Positions 8,259-16,724 are shown, numbered from the stretch's first letter. The stretch: DNA of 64,000 bases from Paenibacillus tianjinensis (GCF_017086365.1 NZ_CP070969.1:2108001-2172000), one strand, 5' to 3'. The notes: generated by a model from the sequence alone, not told the origin. Numbers and translations: made by a program.

Positions 8259-9152
8259 TCACATGTTAAGCGTCTTCATCAGCGCGATAAATAATCCGAT
8301 AAGCGGCGAGTAGTGCCGGTCACGGTTATAGGAATAGTAGATATGCCGCTGAAAATGGTATTCTGGAATTGGACGTATCATTAATTTGCCTGTTGCAACT
8401 TCATCAGCTACCGCAAGCCGTGAAATGAAAGACACATGCCGGCCGCTCATCAGTGATTGCTTAATGGCCTCTAGAGAATCGAGCAGAATATGGACGCGGG
8501 GCTCAACCCCGCAGGCTTCAAACCATTTGTTGGTCATTTGCCGGGTGCTGGATTGCATATCATGCAGAATGAAGTCCGCTGATGAGATCAGGGATGGGGT
8601 TAATTCGGACCGGTCCGCAAATTCATGATTGGGGGCAAATACCAGCACCAGCTCATCTTCGCATAAAGACTGGCTGTGCAGACTGGGCAGGTAAAAGGAT
8701 TCCGTTGACAGGATTCCCAGATCGATCTCCTGATTGATCAGCATTTCTTTGATGTCGGGTGAAGACTTCACGGATAGCGATATTGTTGTCCCCGGATGCT
8801 GCTCCCCGAACAGGCTGAGGATTTTGGGCAGGATATAGGTGGCTGGGACGTAGCTTGCACCAATTTTCAGTATTCCGCGGCCTCCCTGACTGAATTCCTT
8901 AACGACCCGCTCCGCCTCGGCAGCCAGCGCATTGATTTTGACAGCATAATGAAGAAAAGCTCTTCCGCTTTCGGTCAGAATCATTTTATCCATTCTGGAT
9001 TCAAACAGCTTCTCCCCGAGCTGCTGCTCCAGATTCTTCAGATGGTAGGTTACGGTGGGCTGCTTCAGCCCGAGCTCATCGGCTACCGTAGTTATTTTCT
9101 TATGCTTATACAGCAGTTCCACAATTTGCAGTTTAATCAAATTTAGATTCAT
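8259..9152 (-). CDS. LysR family transcriptional regulator
   Basis: This 297-residue LysR-type regulator has an N-terminal helix-turn-helix (LIKLQIVELLYKHKKITTVADELGLKQPTVTYHLKNLEQQLGEKLFES) and a C-terminal periplasmic-binding-protein-like effector domain (ILKIGASYVPATYILPKILSLF onward). A GTG at 9161 is also in frame, but the GAGGGGGAG lies too close to it and fits ATG 9152. LysR regulators usually control a divergent gene. Here the divergent side holds only a 48-codon ORF at 9281, and a perfect T-N11-A LysR box sits between them, so the original target may have been lost. The effector is not predictable. Confidence 0.92.
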   Translation of the reverse strand: MNLNLIKLQIVELLYKHKKITTVADELGLKQPTVTYHLKNLEQQLGEKLFESRMDKMILTESGRAFLHYAVKINALAAEAERVVKEFSQGGRGILKIGASYVPATYILPKILSLFGEQHPGTTISLSVKSSPDIKEMLINQEIDLGILSTESFYLPSLHSQSLCEDELVLVFAPNHEFADRSELTPSLISSADFILHDMQSSTRQMTNKWFEACGVEPRVHILLDSLEAIKQSLMSGRHVSFISRLAVADEVATGKLMIRPIPEYHFQRHIYYSYNRDRHYSPLIGLFIALMKTLNM

Positions 9153-9186
9153 TCCGTTCACTCCCCCTCTATTAGTTCAACGATAA

Positions 9187-9203
9187 CATAGAAAAATTCT
9201 ATG
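9187..9203. promoter_or_regulatory. LysR-type regulator box (T-N11-A palindrome)
   Basis: CATAGAA-AAA-TTCTATG is a perfect inverted repeat containing T-N11-A, the classical LysR recognition form, 35-51 bp upstream of the LysR start and facing the ORF at 9281. Confidence 0.65.
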
Positions 9204-9280
9204 AATGTTAAAACTGATCAACAAGAAAGTTAATATCCGTCTTACATTCAGCTAACCCACCCAGAAGGGATATTAGAATA

Positions 9281-9427
9281 ATGGAACCTTTGCTTGGTCT
9301 GGAAGTCACGGACCAGGCGGACCGGCAGCTGGGGGTAAGTGAGGTTATCCGCACGACCCAGGCCCTTGATGACTATGCTGACTTTATACCGCTTTGTCTC
9401 GAATGGCTGGAAAATGAACTGAAATAA
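9281..9427 (+). CDS. Short ORF (48 aa), possible remnant of the LysR target gene
   Basis: An open frame of 48 codons (MEPLLGLEVTDQADRQLGV... to a C-terminal ECLEWLENELK-like acidic tail) is preceded by AAGGGA about 11 bases upstream and ends 21 bp before the WYL regulator. Its sequence reads like the C-terminal end of a globular protein rather than a free peptide: the frame stays open upstream of the ATG for at least a dozen codons with protein-like composition. I do not recognise the family. It may be a truncated gene, or a real small protein controlled by LysR. Confidence 0.4.
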   Translation: MEPLLGLEVTDQADRQLGVSEVIRTTQALDDYADFIPLCLEWLENELK

Positions 9428-9448
9428 ACTAACAGGCGGGGAATACAC

Positions 9449-10366
9449 ATGAAATTGGAGCGATTAATCTCTATCATCTACAAGCTGCTGAATCACGAAG
9501 TATTATCTGCTTCCTGGCTGGCAGAGGAGTACCAGGTTTCCCCGAGAACCATCTACCGGGATATCGATGTAATCTGTGCCGCGGGCTTCCCGGTCGTATC
9601 GTATCAGGGAATGAAAGGCGGATACGGTATGATGGACGGCTACAAAATGGATAAAAGCCTGCTGGGCGCGTACGATGTCAATTCCCTGATTTCCGTGCTC
9701 AGCAGCCTTTCAACCGTGTTTGATGACGAACGTGCACAAGGGACTATCGAACGGCTGCAGACGATCGGGGAGGAGCATCAGACTGCGAGTCTGACCGTAG
9801 ACTTTGATACCCGGCGGACGGAGCAGGACGCGCTTCGGCATTTACGCACAGCCATCACCGGACGGAACATTGTCCGCTTTGATTATGTTAATGCCCAGAA
9901 TGAACGCACGACCCGTGATATGGAGCCGCTGCGGCTGCATTTCAAGTATCGCAACTGGTATATCTACGGGTACTGCCGGACCCGGCAGGACTACCGGGAG
10001 TTCCGGCTGTCACGGCTGCTGGATTTACAGCTGACCGGCGAAACCTTTGAGCCGCATCCGGATCTTCCGGTCGAGGCTGAATCTGCAGACAGAGGTGGAC
10101 AGGGTCAAATGGAGGAGGTAGTGGTCCGGGTGGGTCCGGAGGCGATAGCGGAAGCGCTGGACCAGTTTCACCAGATGGATAGGCAGTTTCATCCCGACGG
10201 GAGCATGACGCTGCGGATTCCTGTCTGCCGGCCGCTGCAGGCACGATGGCTATGGAGTATTCTGCTGGGTTTTGGCAGCGGCGCCGTAGTACTCGAACCC
10301 CCTGCCCTGCGGAGCATCCTAAAAGAGCAGCTAATAAACACACTCAAACATTATGAAGAAGTATGA
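9449..10366 (+). CDS. YafY/WYL-domain HTH transcriptional regulator
   Basis: This 305-residue regulator has an N-terminal DeoR-type HTH_11 (LISIIYKLLNHEVLSASWLAEEYQVSPRTIYRDIDVICAAGFPVVS) and a central WYL domain (RFDYVNAQNERTTRDMEPLRLHFKYRNWYIYGYCR, with F/W-Y-x-x-Y in place of strict W-Y-L), followed by the WCX-type C-terminal extension. WYL domains sense nucleotide-like or other small ligands. RBS GGCGGGG precedes ATG 9449. The DinB gene follows after a terminator that overlaps this stop codon, so readthrough may be limited. It is a paralogue of the regulator at 29942 (same architecture and many shared segments). Confidence 0.9.
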   Translation: MKLERLISIIYKLLNHEVLSASWLAEEYQVSPRTIYRDIDVICAAGFPVVSYQGMKGGYGMMDGYKMDKSLLGAYDVNSLISVLSSLSTVFDDERAQGTIERLQTIGEEHQTASLTVDFDTRRTEQDALRHLRTAITGRNIVRFDYVNAQNERTTRDMEPLRLHFKYRNWYIYGYCRTRQDYREFRLSRLLDLQLTGETFEPHPDLPVEAESADRGGQGQMEEVVVRVGPEAIAEALDQFHQMDRQFHPDGSMTLRIPVCRPLQARWLWSILLGFGSGAVVLEPPALRSILKEQLINTLKHYEEV

Positions 10367-10392
10367 CACGCTGTTGTCAAACTTCTTTTTTT
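10356..10392 (+). terminator. Terminator overlapping the stop codon of the WYL regulator
   Basis: AAGAAGT-A-TGACA pairs with TGTCA-A-ACTTCTT and is followed by Ts. The gene's TGA stop lies inside the 5' arm. Confidence 0.85.
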
Positions 10393-10451
10393 ATTATGGA
10401 ATCAGCAACAACAACTTCAAATCTACTGCCAATCCAAAGGAGACGTTACGA

Positions 10452-10964
10452 ATGAATCATCCGGAGCAAATGTTTAATTACCATACCTGGGCCAACCAGA
10501 CGATCCTGGGGAGAATCAAGGAACTCCCGTCCGCTGTAATAAGTCAAGAAGTAGGAAGTTCTTTTCCCTCCATCGCCCATGCCCTTAGTCATATCTATGC
10601 AGTGGATAAAATGTGGTATCTGGTGCTGAATGGTACGGGTATGCCGGAGGCGCTGCAGGCAACCATTCCGCTGAATGGGACTATCCTGACTTCTGTGTAC
10701 GAATACGCCGATATTTTTGCCGGGTTAACAGAGCAGTACAGACATTGGTTCAGCAGGCACACCGATTTGGAGCAGACCATCCAGCTGAATAATCCGTACA
10801 TCGGCGTCCGTCAGACGAGCTTAGCGGAAATTATGTTGCACCTGGTCAATCACGGAACCTATCACAGGGGCAATATTACTACCATGCTGCGCCAGCTGGG
10901 CCATGCATCCACGATGACCGATCTTATTCTTTATCTGTATCAGGAGCCTGTACAGGCAGTTTAA
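10452..10964 (+). CDS. DinB family protein (putative metal-dependent hydrolase/thiol transferase fold)
   Basis: This is a 170-residue DinB/YfiT-type four-helix bundle. It begins with the typical FNYHTWANQTIL and carries the expected three histidines: one in LSHIYAVDKMWY and two in MLHLVNHGTYHRGNI. The family uses these to bind a divalent metal. Some members transfer thiols (bacillithiol S-transferases, BstA-like), but most have no known substrate. The longer frame from 10353 is only the read-out of the upstream terminator. ATG 10452 has AAGGAG 11 bases upstream and starts the conserved N-terminus. It is probably expressed from its own promoter. Confidence 0.85.
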   Translation: MNHPEQMFNYHTWANQTILGRIKELPSAVISQEVGSSFPSIAHALSHIYAVDKMWYLVLNGTGMPEALQATIPLNGTILTSVYEYADIFAGLTEQYRHWFSRHTDLEQTIQLNNPYIGVRQTSLAEIMLHLVNHGTYHRGNITTMLRQLGHASTMTDLILYLYQEPVQAV

Positions 10965-10988
10965 GATGAATTTATTCAAGTAAGGTGT

Positions 10989-11030
10989 AGGGGGCTGATT
11001 TTTCTGTGCGCAGGAAATCGGCTCCTTTTT
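10989..11030 (+). terminator. Terminator after the DinB gene
   Basis: GGGGGCTGATTTTTCTG pairs (with G-T wobbles) with CAGGAAATCGGCTCC around TGCG, followed by TTTTT. Confidence 0.75.
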
Positions 11031-11134
11031 AGTTTGCAGTTTATATATTTGCCGCAATTTCATGTGGCGAATGGGCTTGATTTGGTATTATGGAAATAGA
11101 GAGGATGACACTCATCGGGTAGAAAGGAGCGTGA

Positions 11135-11713
11135 ATGGCCTTAATGGAATTGGAAAATCTAATTCATGTAACATCGAGAGCAGAACTAAGAAGTTGGCTG
11201 CAGGAAAATTGTAAGACAGAGAAATCCTGCTACGTAGCAGTCAATATGACGCCGGCCCCGGATACGCTGCTGTATCTGGACGCGGTTGAAGAAGCTTTGT
11301 GCTTTGGCTGGATTGATGGTGTTAAAAAGAAAAGTTCGGAGGCAGTGCTGGTGCAGAGATTGTCTCCCAGAAGCAAAAGAAGCTCATGGACGGAATTAAA
11401 CAAAGAACGTGTCCGCCGGCTCGAAAAGCTGGGCTTAATGAATGAAGAAGGAAGAAGGGTACTTCCTGCTATGGATCACGGGTCTTTTAAAATAGATTCT
11501 ATCATCGAACAAAGGCTGCAGGAGGACAGAGAGGTATATGAGAACTTTCTGGCGTTTCCTGCCCTGTATTCAAGAATTCGGATTGACACCATACAGAGCT
11601 ATAAACATCAGCCGGAGCTATTCAACAGCCGGTTAGACAAATTCATAACTAACACTAAAGCCAACAAAATGTACGGCCAATGGCATGATAACGGGCGCCT
11701 GCTGAATTATTAA
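11135..11713 (+). CDS. YdeI/OmpD-associated family protein
   Basis: This 192-residue cytosolic protein belongs to the YdeI family (bacteriocin-protection, YdeI/OmpD-associated). Diagnostic segments are the central ALCFGWIDGVKKK, the RLSPRSKRSSWTELNKERVRRLEKLGLM block and a helical C-terminus. The biochemical role is unknown; in enterobacteria YdeI is linked to peptide resistance. AAAGGAG lies five bases before ATG 11135. Two DUF1801 proteins follow on the same strand, and YdeI and DUF1801 domains are often neighbours or fused, which supports a functional link among the three genes. Confidence 0.85.
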   Translation: MALMELENLIHVTSRAELRSWLQENCKTEKSCYVAVNMTPAPDTLLYLDAVEEALCFGWIDGVKKKSSEAVLVQRLSPRSKRSSWTELNKERVRRLEKLGLMNEEGRRVLPAMDHGSFKIDSIIEQRLQEDREVYENFLAFPALYSRIRIDTIQSYKHQPELFNSRLDKFITNTKANKMYGQWHDNGRLLNY

Positions 11714-11763
11714 GCTGTGCTGGATCGTATTACAAACCTTAACTTTACCGGGGAGGAACAAGC

Positions 11764-12231
11764 ATGGAATACACCGCAAAAGGTCCCGACGATTATATCC
11801 TTCAGCTTCCGGAGGAACGCAAATCTGCGATAGAGAAGCTCAGGCTAACGGTTAAGCAGAATCTGCCAAGCGGTTTTGAGGAGACAATGGCCTATGGAAT
11901 GATCGCCTATGTTGTGCCGCATCAGCTCTATCCGCCGGGTTATCATGTGAAGCCTGAGGAACCGCTTCCCTTCATAAGCATTGCTTCCCAGAAAAATTAT
12001 ATTGCACTGTATCATATGGGTATTTACATGATTCCGGAGCTGCTGGACTGGTTCCGGGAAGCGTATCCGAAGGTAGTTCCTACCAAGCTCGATATGGGCA
12101 AATCCTGTATCCGGTTTAAAAAGGTCAGCAGCATCCCTTATGAGCTCATTGCCGAGTTAAGCGGTAAGGTCACAGTTGAGGAATATATCGGGCGTTATGA
12201 GCGGGAGATTGCTTTGATTAAGAAGAAATAA
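11764..12231 (+). CDS. DUF1801 domain-containing protein
   Basis: This is a 155-residue DUF1801 (YdhG/YjbR-like fold) protein. Typical features are an N-terminal DYILQLPEERKSAIEKLRLTVKQNLPSGFEETMAYGMIAYVVP and the central IASQKNYIALYHMG followed by the DMGKSCIRFKK strand. The family has a frataxin/CyaY-like fold; an iron-chaperone role is only suggested by structural similarity. RBS GGGGAGG lies close upstream of ATG 11764. It sits between the YdeI-family gene and a second, shorter DUF1801 gene; the three are probably a loose operon. Confidence 0.85.
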   Translation: MEYTAKGPDDYILQLPEERKSAIEKLRLTVKQNLPSGFEETMAYGMIAYVVPHQLYPPGYHVKPEEPLPFISIASQKNYIALYHMGIYMIPELLDWFREAYPKVVPTKLDMGKSCIRFKKVSSIPYELIAELSGKVTVEEYIGRYEREIALIKKK

Positions 12232-12283
12232 AATGACCATTTCTGCTACAATCAATCTATTCTAGTACATGGAGAGTGACAGC

Positions 12284-12667
12284 ATGGAAGATAACAAGAT
12301 CACGTACGATTCCATTGACGAATATATTGCCAAAGCAGCACCTGAAGTAAAAGACCTGCTTGAGAGGGTAAGACAAGTGATTCAAGAGGCGGCGCCTGAA
12401 GCTAAAGAGAAGATCAGCTATCAGATGCCCACTTTTGAGCTGCATGGCAATCTGGTACACTTTGCGGCGTTTAAGAAGCACATCGGATTCTATCCGGCAC
12501 CGCAGGGGATTGAGGCTTTTCAAGAGGAGCTGTCAGGTTATAAAGGAGCAAAGGGCTCCGTTCAGTTCCCCCTGGATCAGCCGCTGCCTTTTGATTTGAT
12601 CGGCCGGATCGTTAAATTCAGAGCTGCAGAAAATAGTAAAAAAGCCGCCGGCAAACGGAAGTCCTAA
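12284..12667 (+). CDS. DUF1801 domain-containing protein (YdhG-like), short form
   Basis: This 127-residue protein belongs to the same superfamily as the preceding gene but to the YdhG subgroup: YDSIDEYIAKAAPEVKDLLERVRQVIQEAAPEAKEKISYQMPTFEL, then FAAFKKHIGFYPAPQGIEAF and GSVQFPLDQPLPFDLIGRIVKFR. It ends in a basic tail (SKKAAGKRKS). ATG 12269 is in frame, but GGAGAG lies between it and ATG 12284 at proper spacing, so the latter is preferred. Function is unknown; the iron-chaperone annotation often seen in databases is unproven. Confidence 0.85.
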   Translation: MEDNKITYDSIDEYIAKAAPEVKDLLERVRQVIQEAAPEAKEKISYQMPTFELHGNLVHFAAFKKHIGFYPAPQGIEAFQEELSGYKGAKGSVQFPLDQPLPFDLIGRIVKFRAAENSKKAAGKRKS

Positions 12668-12764
12668 TCCGCTATAAGGGTCTTTTCCGCAAGTAAAATC
12701 AAGTAATGCAATTTCCATTTCTCCATAATGAATATAGGGCGGATGGAACGGGGTGAGCGGACAA

Positions 12765-13733
12765 ATGTACGAGTGGCATAAGCAAATCCAAATAATCGTT
12801 GATGAAATTGACGTATGTATTAAACATCATAACTGTGAAGCCATAACACTACGGTTTCTCTCTCGAAAGCTGGGTTATTCCGAATTTCATACAACGAGAA
12901 AATTCAAAGAGATATCCGGTATGCAATTTAAGGATTATCTGCGGCATAGAAAATTAGCCTTTGCGCTAAAAGAGGTGCGGGATAGCGAAAAAAGCATTTT
13001 GGATATTGCTTTTGATTATGGTTTCTCATCACATGAAGCTTTTACCAGAGCTTTCAAGGGAACGTATGGTGTAGCTCCAAGTGAATACCGTAAAAAGCCT
13101 AAGCCTGTTGTTCTTCGAACCAAAATAAACCCTTTCGACCGCTACTTTTTCGGATTTGGAGAGATGGGTATGATGAAATCTGCGGCTGATGTCAAAATTT
13201 ATTTTGTGACCATTCCTGCACACAAATTTCTACACATTAAAAACTATGAGAGTAACGGGTACTGGGATTTTTGGCAGAAGCAAAGTCTTATTCCGGGGCA
13301 GGACTGCGAAACCATCTGCGGCTTACTTGATAGTATCAAGGGCAAATTGGATGACGATGGCGGGAGCGAATCTAACAGCGGCAACGGTCAAATCATGGCG
13401 TACATTAATGACCCGGACGGCAGACTCTGCGATTGGGGGATTCCGCGTACAGAGTGTTATGGTGTCCGACTTCCTGTTGATTATGATGGCGAAGTACCCA
13501 CACAAATGCTTATGATTGATGTTCCCGAAGCCGAGTATATTGTTTTTGAACACGGGCCCTTCGATTATGAGCAGGAAAACCGCAGTGTGGAGGAAAAGAT
13601 GGAAAAGGCAATGGCAACTTTTGATTTTACAGGCACCGGATATTGCCTTGATACTTCCCCGGGTAGAATCATTTACTTTTTCTTTAATCCGGAACGGTAT
13701 TTTAAGTATATCAGGCCAGTTCGGAAATCATAA
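12765..13733 (+). CDS. AraC family regulator with C-terminal GyrI-like effector domain
   Basis: This one-component regulator of about 322 residues has an N-terminal AraC double HTH (residues 1-110: LRFLSRKLGYSEFHTTRKFKEISG, then ILDIAFDYGFSSHEAFTRAFKGTYGVAPSEYRKK) and a C-terminal GyrI/SOUL-like ligand-binding domain (residues 150-320, ending in GRIIYFFFNPERYFKYIRP). The order HTH-then-GyrI is the Rob/BltR-like layout, which binds hydrophobic small molecules. GTG 12753 is in frame, but GGGGTGA fits ATG 12765. A terminator follows. A relative with the same architecture lies at 14775 on the other strand. Confidence 0.88.
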   Translation: MYEWHKQIQIIVDEIDVCIKHHNCEAITLRFLSRKLGYSEFHTTRKFKEISGMQFKDYLRHRKLAFALKEVRDSEKSILDIAFDYGFSSHEAFTRAFKGTYGVAPSEYRKKPKPVVLRTKINPFDRYFFGFGEMGMMKSAADVKIYFVTIPAHKFLHIKNYESNGYWDFWQKQSLIPGQDCETICGLLDSIKGKLDDDGGSESNSGNGQIMAYINDPDGRLCDWGIPRTECYGVRLPVDYDGEVPTQMLMIDVPEAEYIVFEHGPFDYEQENRSVEEKMEKAMATFDFTGTGYCLDTSPGRIIYFFFNPERYFKYIRPVRKS

Positions 13734-13741
13734 TCAATATA

Positions 13742-13771
13742 AACACCTGCCAAAGCGGTAGGTGTTTTTTT
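13742..13771 (+). terminator. Terminator of the AraC-GyrI gene
   Basis: AACACCTGCC pairs with GGTAGGTGTT around AAAGC, followed by a T run. Confidence 0.88.
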
Positions 13772-13854
13772 GGGAGTTGACTTTAACGTAACAGGAAGGT
13801 TTATGCTGGGGTTAGGGCTGTTCCGGCCGGAAGCCTGGATGTGGAGGAACGGTA

Positions 13855-14748
13855 GTGAAGATAAGTGAGTTTGCGGAAAAGAATCAGGTAACTACAAAAA
13901 TGCTGCGCCATTACGATGAGATTGGACTGCTCAAGCCGTCAGCTATTGATCCAATGACCGGGTACCGTTTCTATGATGAAGAACAAGGACGATTGCTTCA
14001 CTGGATTCTAATTCTGAAGAATCTGGAATTTTCGCTTGCTGAGATTAAAGCTGTGCTTACAGGTCCTGTCCGCAGTGAAGACTTGGTCAATCAGCTAATA
14101 AACAAACGGATTGAAATTACAAGCCATATGAATGAGCAGGTGCAGAAGAAAGTTCAAATCGACAGGTTAATTACATTACTTGAAAAGGAGGGGGTTCTGA
14201 TCGGCCATCCATTTGAACTGTTACATATAACGCAGCAAAGTGTACATGAACTCAAAAAAAACATGCCCAATCTGGAAGTTTTCCTGGAATATACGTCAGA
14301 GCTGCTATCGGATTGCGCAGACAATGACCCTGTAGCGGTCATGCGGTTTGATATCCGCCACTTCAAGCATGTTAATGATGTATACGGCTTCGATGTGGGG
14401 GATCAGGTCATTGTAGCTTGCTACGAAATGATCAGAGAGAGTCTTGAGGGTTACAGGGAACGTGCATGCCTGGGACGGGCTCATGGTGACGAATTTATTG
14501 TATTTGTGCAAGCGGGCCGGGATGAACTTTATACCATCGCTCAATCGATAGGAAGGCAGATGGAGTTTTTTGACTTTCAAAGCGTCGGTTGTCTTGAGCA
14601 ATTAGGCTGCAGGGTAGGCTTCATCTATGCTGAAAAAAGAACGGTGGATGATATCCGCAAACTGATTGAAGGTACGATGGAGACGATTCATATGGCCGCA
14701 GGAACAGGCAGCAAATATTCGGTTTTTGGCAAGGCATATATAGAGTAA
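13855..14748 (+). CDS. MerR-type HTH fused to a GGDEF (diguanylate cyclase-like) domain
   Basis: This 297-residue protein starts at GTG 13855 with a full MerR DNA-binding domain (KISEFAEKNQVTTKMLRHYDEIGLLKPS, GYRFYDEEQ, LHWILILKNLEFSLAEIKAVL), then a dimerisation coiled coil (about residues 80-125). From residue 155 follows a GGDEF domain: VAVMRFDIRHFKHVNDVYGFDVGDQVI (metal- and substrate-binding signature) and RAHGDEF, in place of RxGGDEF. The first Gly of the motif is His, and no RxxD inhibitory site precedes it, so cyclase activity is uncertain; GTP or c-di-GMP binding as the regulator's signal is an alternative. MerR proteins normally carry small ligand domains here. No c-di-GMP gene adjoins it. 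Confidence 0.85.
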   Translation: MKISEFAEKNQVTTKMLRHYDEIGLLKPSAIDPMTGYRFYDEEQGRLLHWILILKNLEFSLAEIKAVLTGPVRSEDLVNQLINKRIEITSHMNEQVQKKVQIDRLITLLEKEGVLIGHPFELLHITQQSVHELKKNMPNLEVFLEYTSELLSDCADNDPVAVMRFDIRHFKHVNDVYGFDVGDQVIVACYEMIRESLEGYRERACLGRAHGDEFIVFVQAGRDELYTIAQSIGRQMEFFDFQSVGCLEQLGCRVGFIYAEKRTVDDIRKLIEGTMETIHMAAGTGSKYSVFGKAYIE

Positions 14749-14774
14749 ACAGTTGTTTCAGTTGCCAACGCAAT

Positions 14775-15665
14775 CTACAGTCCCGAAATCGGAAAATACA
14801 GGTCGCATTCACAGTAATGCTTATTGCCCTTGGCGTAGTTGACTGATTCGTAGCTGAATTTCTCTTCCAGATTAAACTGTACGGTCGGCATCCAGATTTC
14901 AAAGATATACTTCCATATAGCGCTTAAGGATTGTGCAGAAATCTCCTCCGGACGATGGAGGCCGATATAGGTGAACACACCGTATTTATGCGGCTTTGTA
15001 TGCCTAATATTCATATCCGGCGGGACGATGCTGCTGCGGTTAATTTGCAGGGAAGGCTGGTAAAAGGTAGTGCCGCTGAAGGGTTCGGGAACAGCTGTAA
15101 ATCCGATATACACATCCTTTTCCACCGGGTTCAGAATCCGATGCCGTTCACCGGTAAAAAAATCAACGCCGAGCCTGGCTGCATCAGGTTCGGTGTTTTT
15201 TTGGCCTGCACCGAGTGTATATTCAGGACCGGCAATCGAGAAGGAAGGCACAACGCTGATCGAGCGAAAAAAAACCAGCCCTTCTCCCGCCCGGCTCATA
15301 AAGTCGGCGTTGAAGCGGTCGAGGATGTTCAGCGGTGATGGGGATTTGCGCCATTTGGCTGGAGTAATATTATATTCGTCCTTAAACGTCCGGTTGTAGG
15401 TCCGCTCACAGCTGAAGCCGTATTTGCCGGAAATGAATTCTATGCTGCTCCGCTGGTTCAGCAAATCACCTAGCGACATGGCAATCCGCCTTCTGCGGAC
15501 ATACTCCATTAGCCCCGTTGCCGTAGCACCCTTCCAGATGCGCAGCAGATGGAATTTGGAGACATTGACATGCTCCGAAATATCGTCAAGACAGAGCGGC
15601 TCCAGCAGATGATCTTCAATGAAATCCGTGGTCCGGTTAATGGTTTCCAGCAAATAATGATCCAT
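14775..15665 (-). CDS. AraC family regulator with GyrI-like effector domain
   Basis: This 296-residue regulator has an N-terminal AraC HTH (LDDISEHVNVSKFHLLRIWKGATATGLMEYVRRRRIAMS, then IEFISGKYGFSCERTYNRTFKDEYNITPAKWRK) and a C-terminal GyrI-like domain ending in CECDLYFPI. The in-frame upstream extension to 15749 is rejected because AGGAGG sits four bases before ATG 15665. It converges on the MerR-GGDEF gene with only 26 bp between stops. It is divergent from the nucleotidyltransferase/UvrA-like pair, which it may regulate. The ligand is unknown; GyrI-like domains bind lipophilic drugs in known members. Confidence 0.88.
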   Translation of the reverse strand: MDHYLLETINRTTDFIEDHLLEPLCLDDISEHVNVSKFHLLRIWKGATATGLMEYVRRRRIAMSLGDLLNQRSSIEFISGKYGFSCERTYNRTFKDEYNITPAKWRKSPSPLNILDRFNADFMSRAGEGLVFFRSISVVPSFSIAGPEYTLGAGQKNTEPDAARLGVDFFTGERHRILNPVEKDVYIGFTAVPEPFSGTTFYQPSLQINRSSIVPPDMNIRHTKPHKYGVFTYIGLHRPEEISAQSLSAIWKYIFEIWMPTVQFNLEEKFSYESVNYAKGNKHYCECDLYFPISGL

Positions 15666-15791
15666 GATACCTCCTGTTTCAGCAATAACTGTCCGGTTTT
15701 GGGAAATGGGTGAGGTGTATAATTTTACCACAGGCTCTGAAAAGGGCAAGCGATTTCAATCATATGAAGCGGATGGAGGAAAAGCAGAGAT

Positions 15792-16706
15792 ATGGAGGAT
15801 AGTGTACTGCTGGAGCTGCAGGAACGTTACCGGGCGGCGACGGAGAGTTTTGTCGACAGGGTAAGGAGTGACCCGAACGTCATCGCCGTCATTGTGTGCG
15901 GCAGTCTGGCTTATGATACCGTCTGGGAGAAAAGCGACATCGACATGGGCCTGATCGTACGTGATCAAACGCTGCAACAGAATGCCTATTGCCTGGTAGA
16001 GGATGGAATCACGATCAATGTCCAATTGTTTGACCGGAGCGGATTCAAGCGCGGCTTTGACCGGCTGGTCGGCGGCTCGATGCCGCAGTCTTTTTTTGCC
16101 AAAGGACAGATGGTCTATACCTCTGATGACAGCCTTTATGCCTATTTCGAGGAGTTTAAGCGGCTGGGCAGTCAGGATATTGCGCTGTCCCTCTTGTGGC
16201 GCTCCTGTGAGCTGATTGACATTTACCACAAATGCCAAAAATGGCTGACGGTGCGCAAGGACCCGCTGTATACCCAGTTCTTTCTGGTCAAGGCTGCGGA
16301 TCACATCGCCGCGATGGAGCTGTGCGCCGCTGGTGAGCCGCCGATCCGTGAATCGGTCCTCAAGGTGCTGGAGCGTTCGCCGGAGCAGATGGCCCCTTTT
16401 TATCAAGACCCGCTGACCCGCCGGTTAAGTGAAGAGGAGCTCTGGAAGGGGATCGGGGAGATTGAACAGGTTCTGGAGCGTCATCTTGACGTGATCAGCC
16501 GTCCGGTGCTTGAATTTATGGCCGATCAGCAGATGAAGACAGTAACCATGCTGGCGAAGCATTTTCATATGCAGGGGCATTATCTGATTAACATTCTGGA
16601 GTACATGGCGGAGAAAGGAATCCTTGAGAAGGTCTCCCAGACGATCCGCATCACCTCCAAAAGCAAACCGGCAGTTGAAGAAATCGGCTTTTTGTATATT
16701 CCATAA
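15792..16706 (+). CDS. Nucleotidyltransferase-domain protein with C-terminal winged helix
   Basis: This is a 304-residue protein. The N-terminal polymerase-beta-type nucleotidyltransferase fold shows VCGSLAYDTVWEKSDIDMGLI, that is G-S-x(9-10)-S-D-I-D with both metal-binding aspartates, and VQLFDRSGF supplies a further acidic strand. The middle (residues 110-220) is helical, and the C-terminus (QMKTVTMLAKHFHMQGHYLINILEYMAEKGILEKVSQTIRIT) looks like a winged helix. Such proteins transfer NMP groups to drugs, tRNA or proteins; the target here is unknown. It ends 18 bp before the UvrA paralogue and is surely co-transcribed with it, suggesting a joint resistance or stress role. Confidence 0.8.
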   Translation: MEDSVLLELQERYRAATESFVDRVRSDPNVIAVIVCGSLAYDTVWEKSDIDMGLIVRDQTLQQNAYCLVEDGITINVQLFDRSGFKRGFDRLVGGSMPQSFFAKGQMVYTSDDSLYAYFEEFKRLGSQDIALSLLWRSCELIDIYHKCQKWLTVRKDPLYTQFFLVKAADHIAAMELCAAGEPPIRESVLKVLERSPEQMAPFYQDPLTRRLSEEELWKGIGEIEQVLERHLDVISRPVLEFMADQQMKTVTMLAKHFHMQGHYLINILEYMAEKGILEKVSQTIRITSKSKPAVEEIGFLYIP

Positions 16707-16724
16707 CAGAGGGGGAATAAGCAC

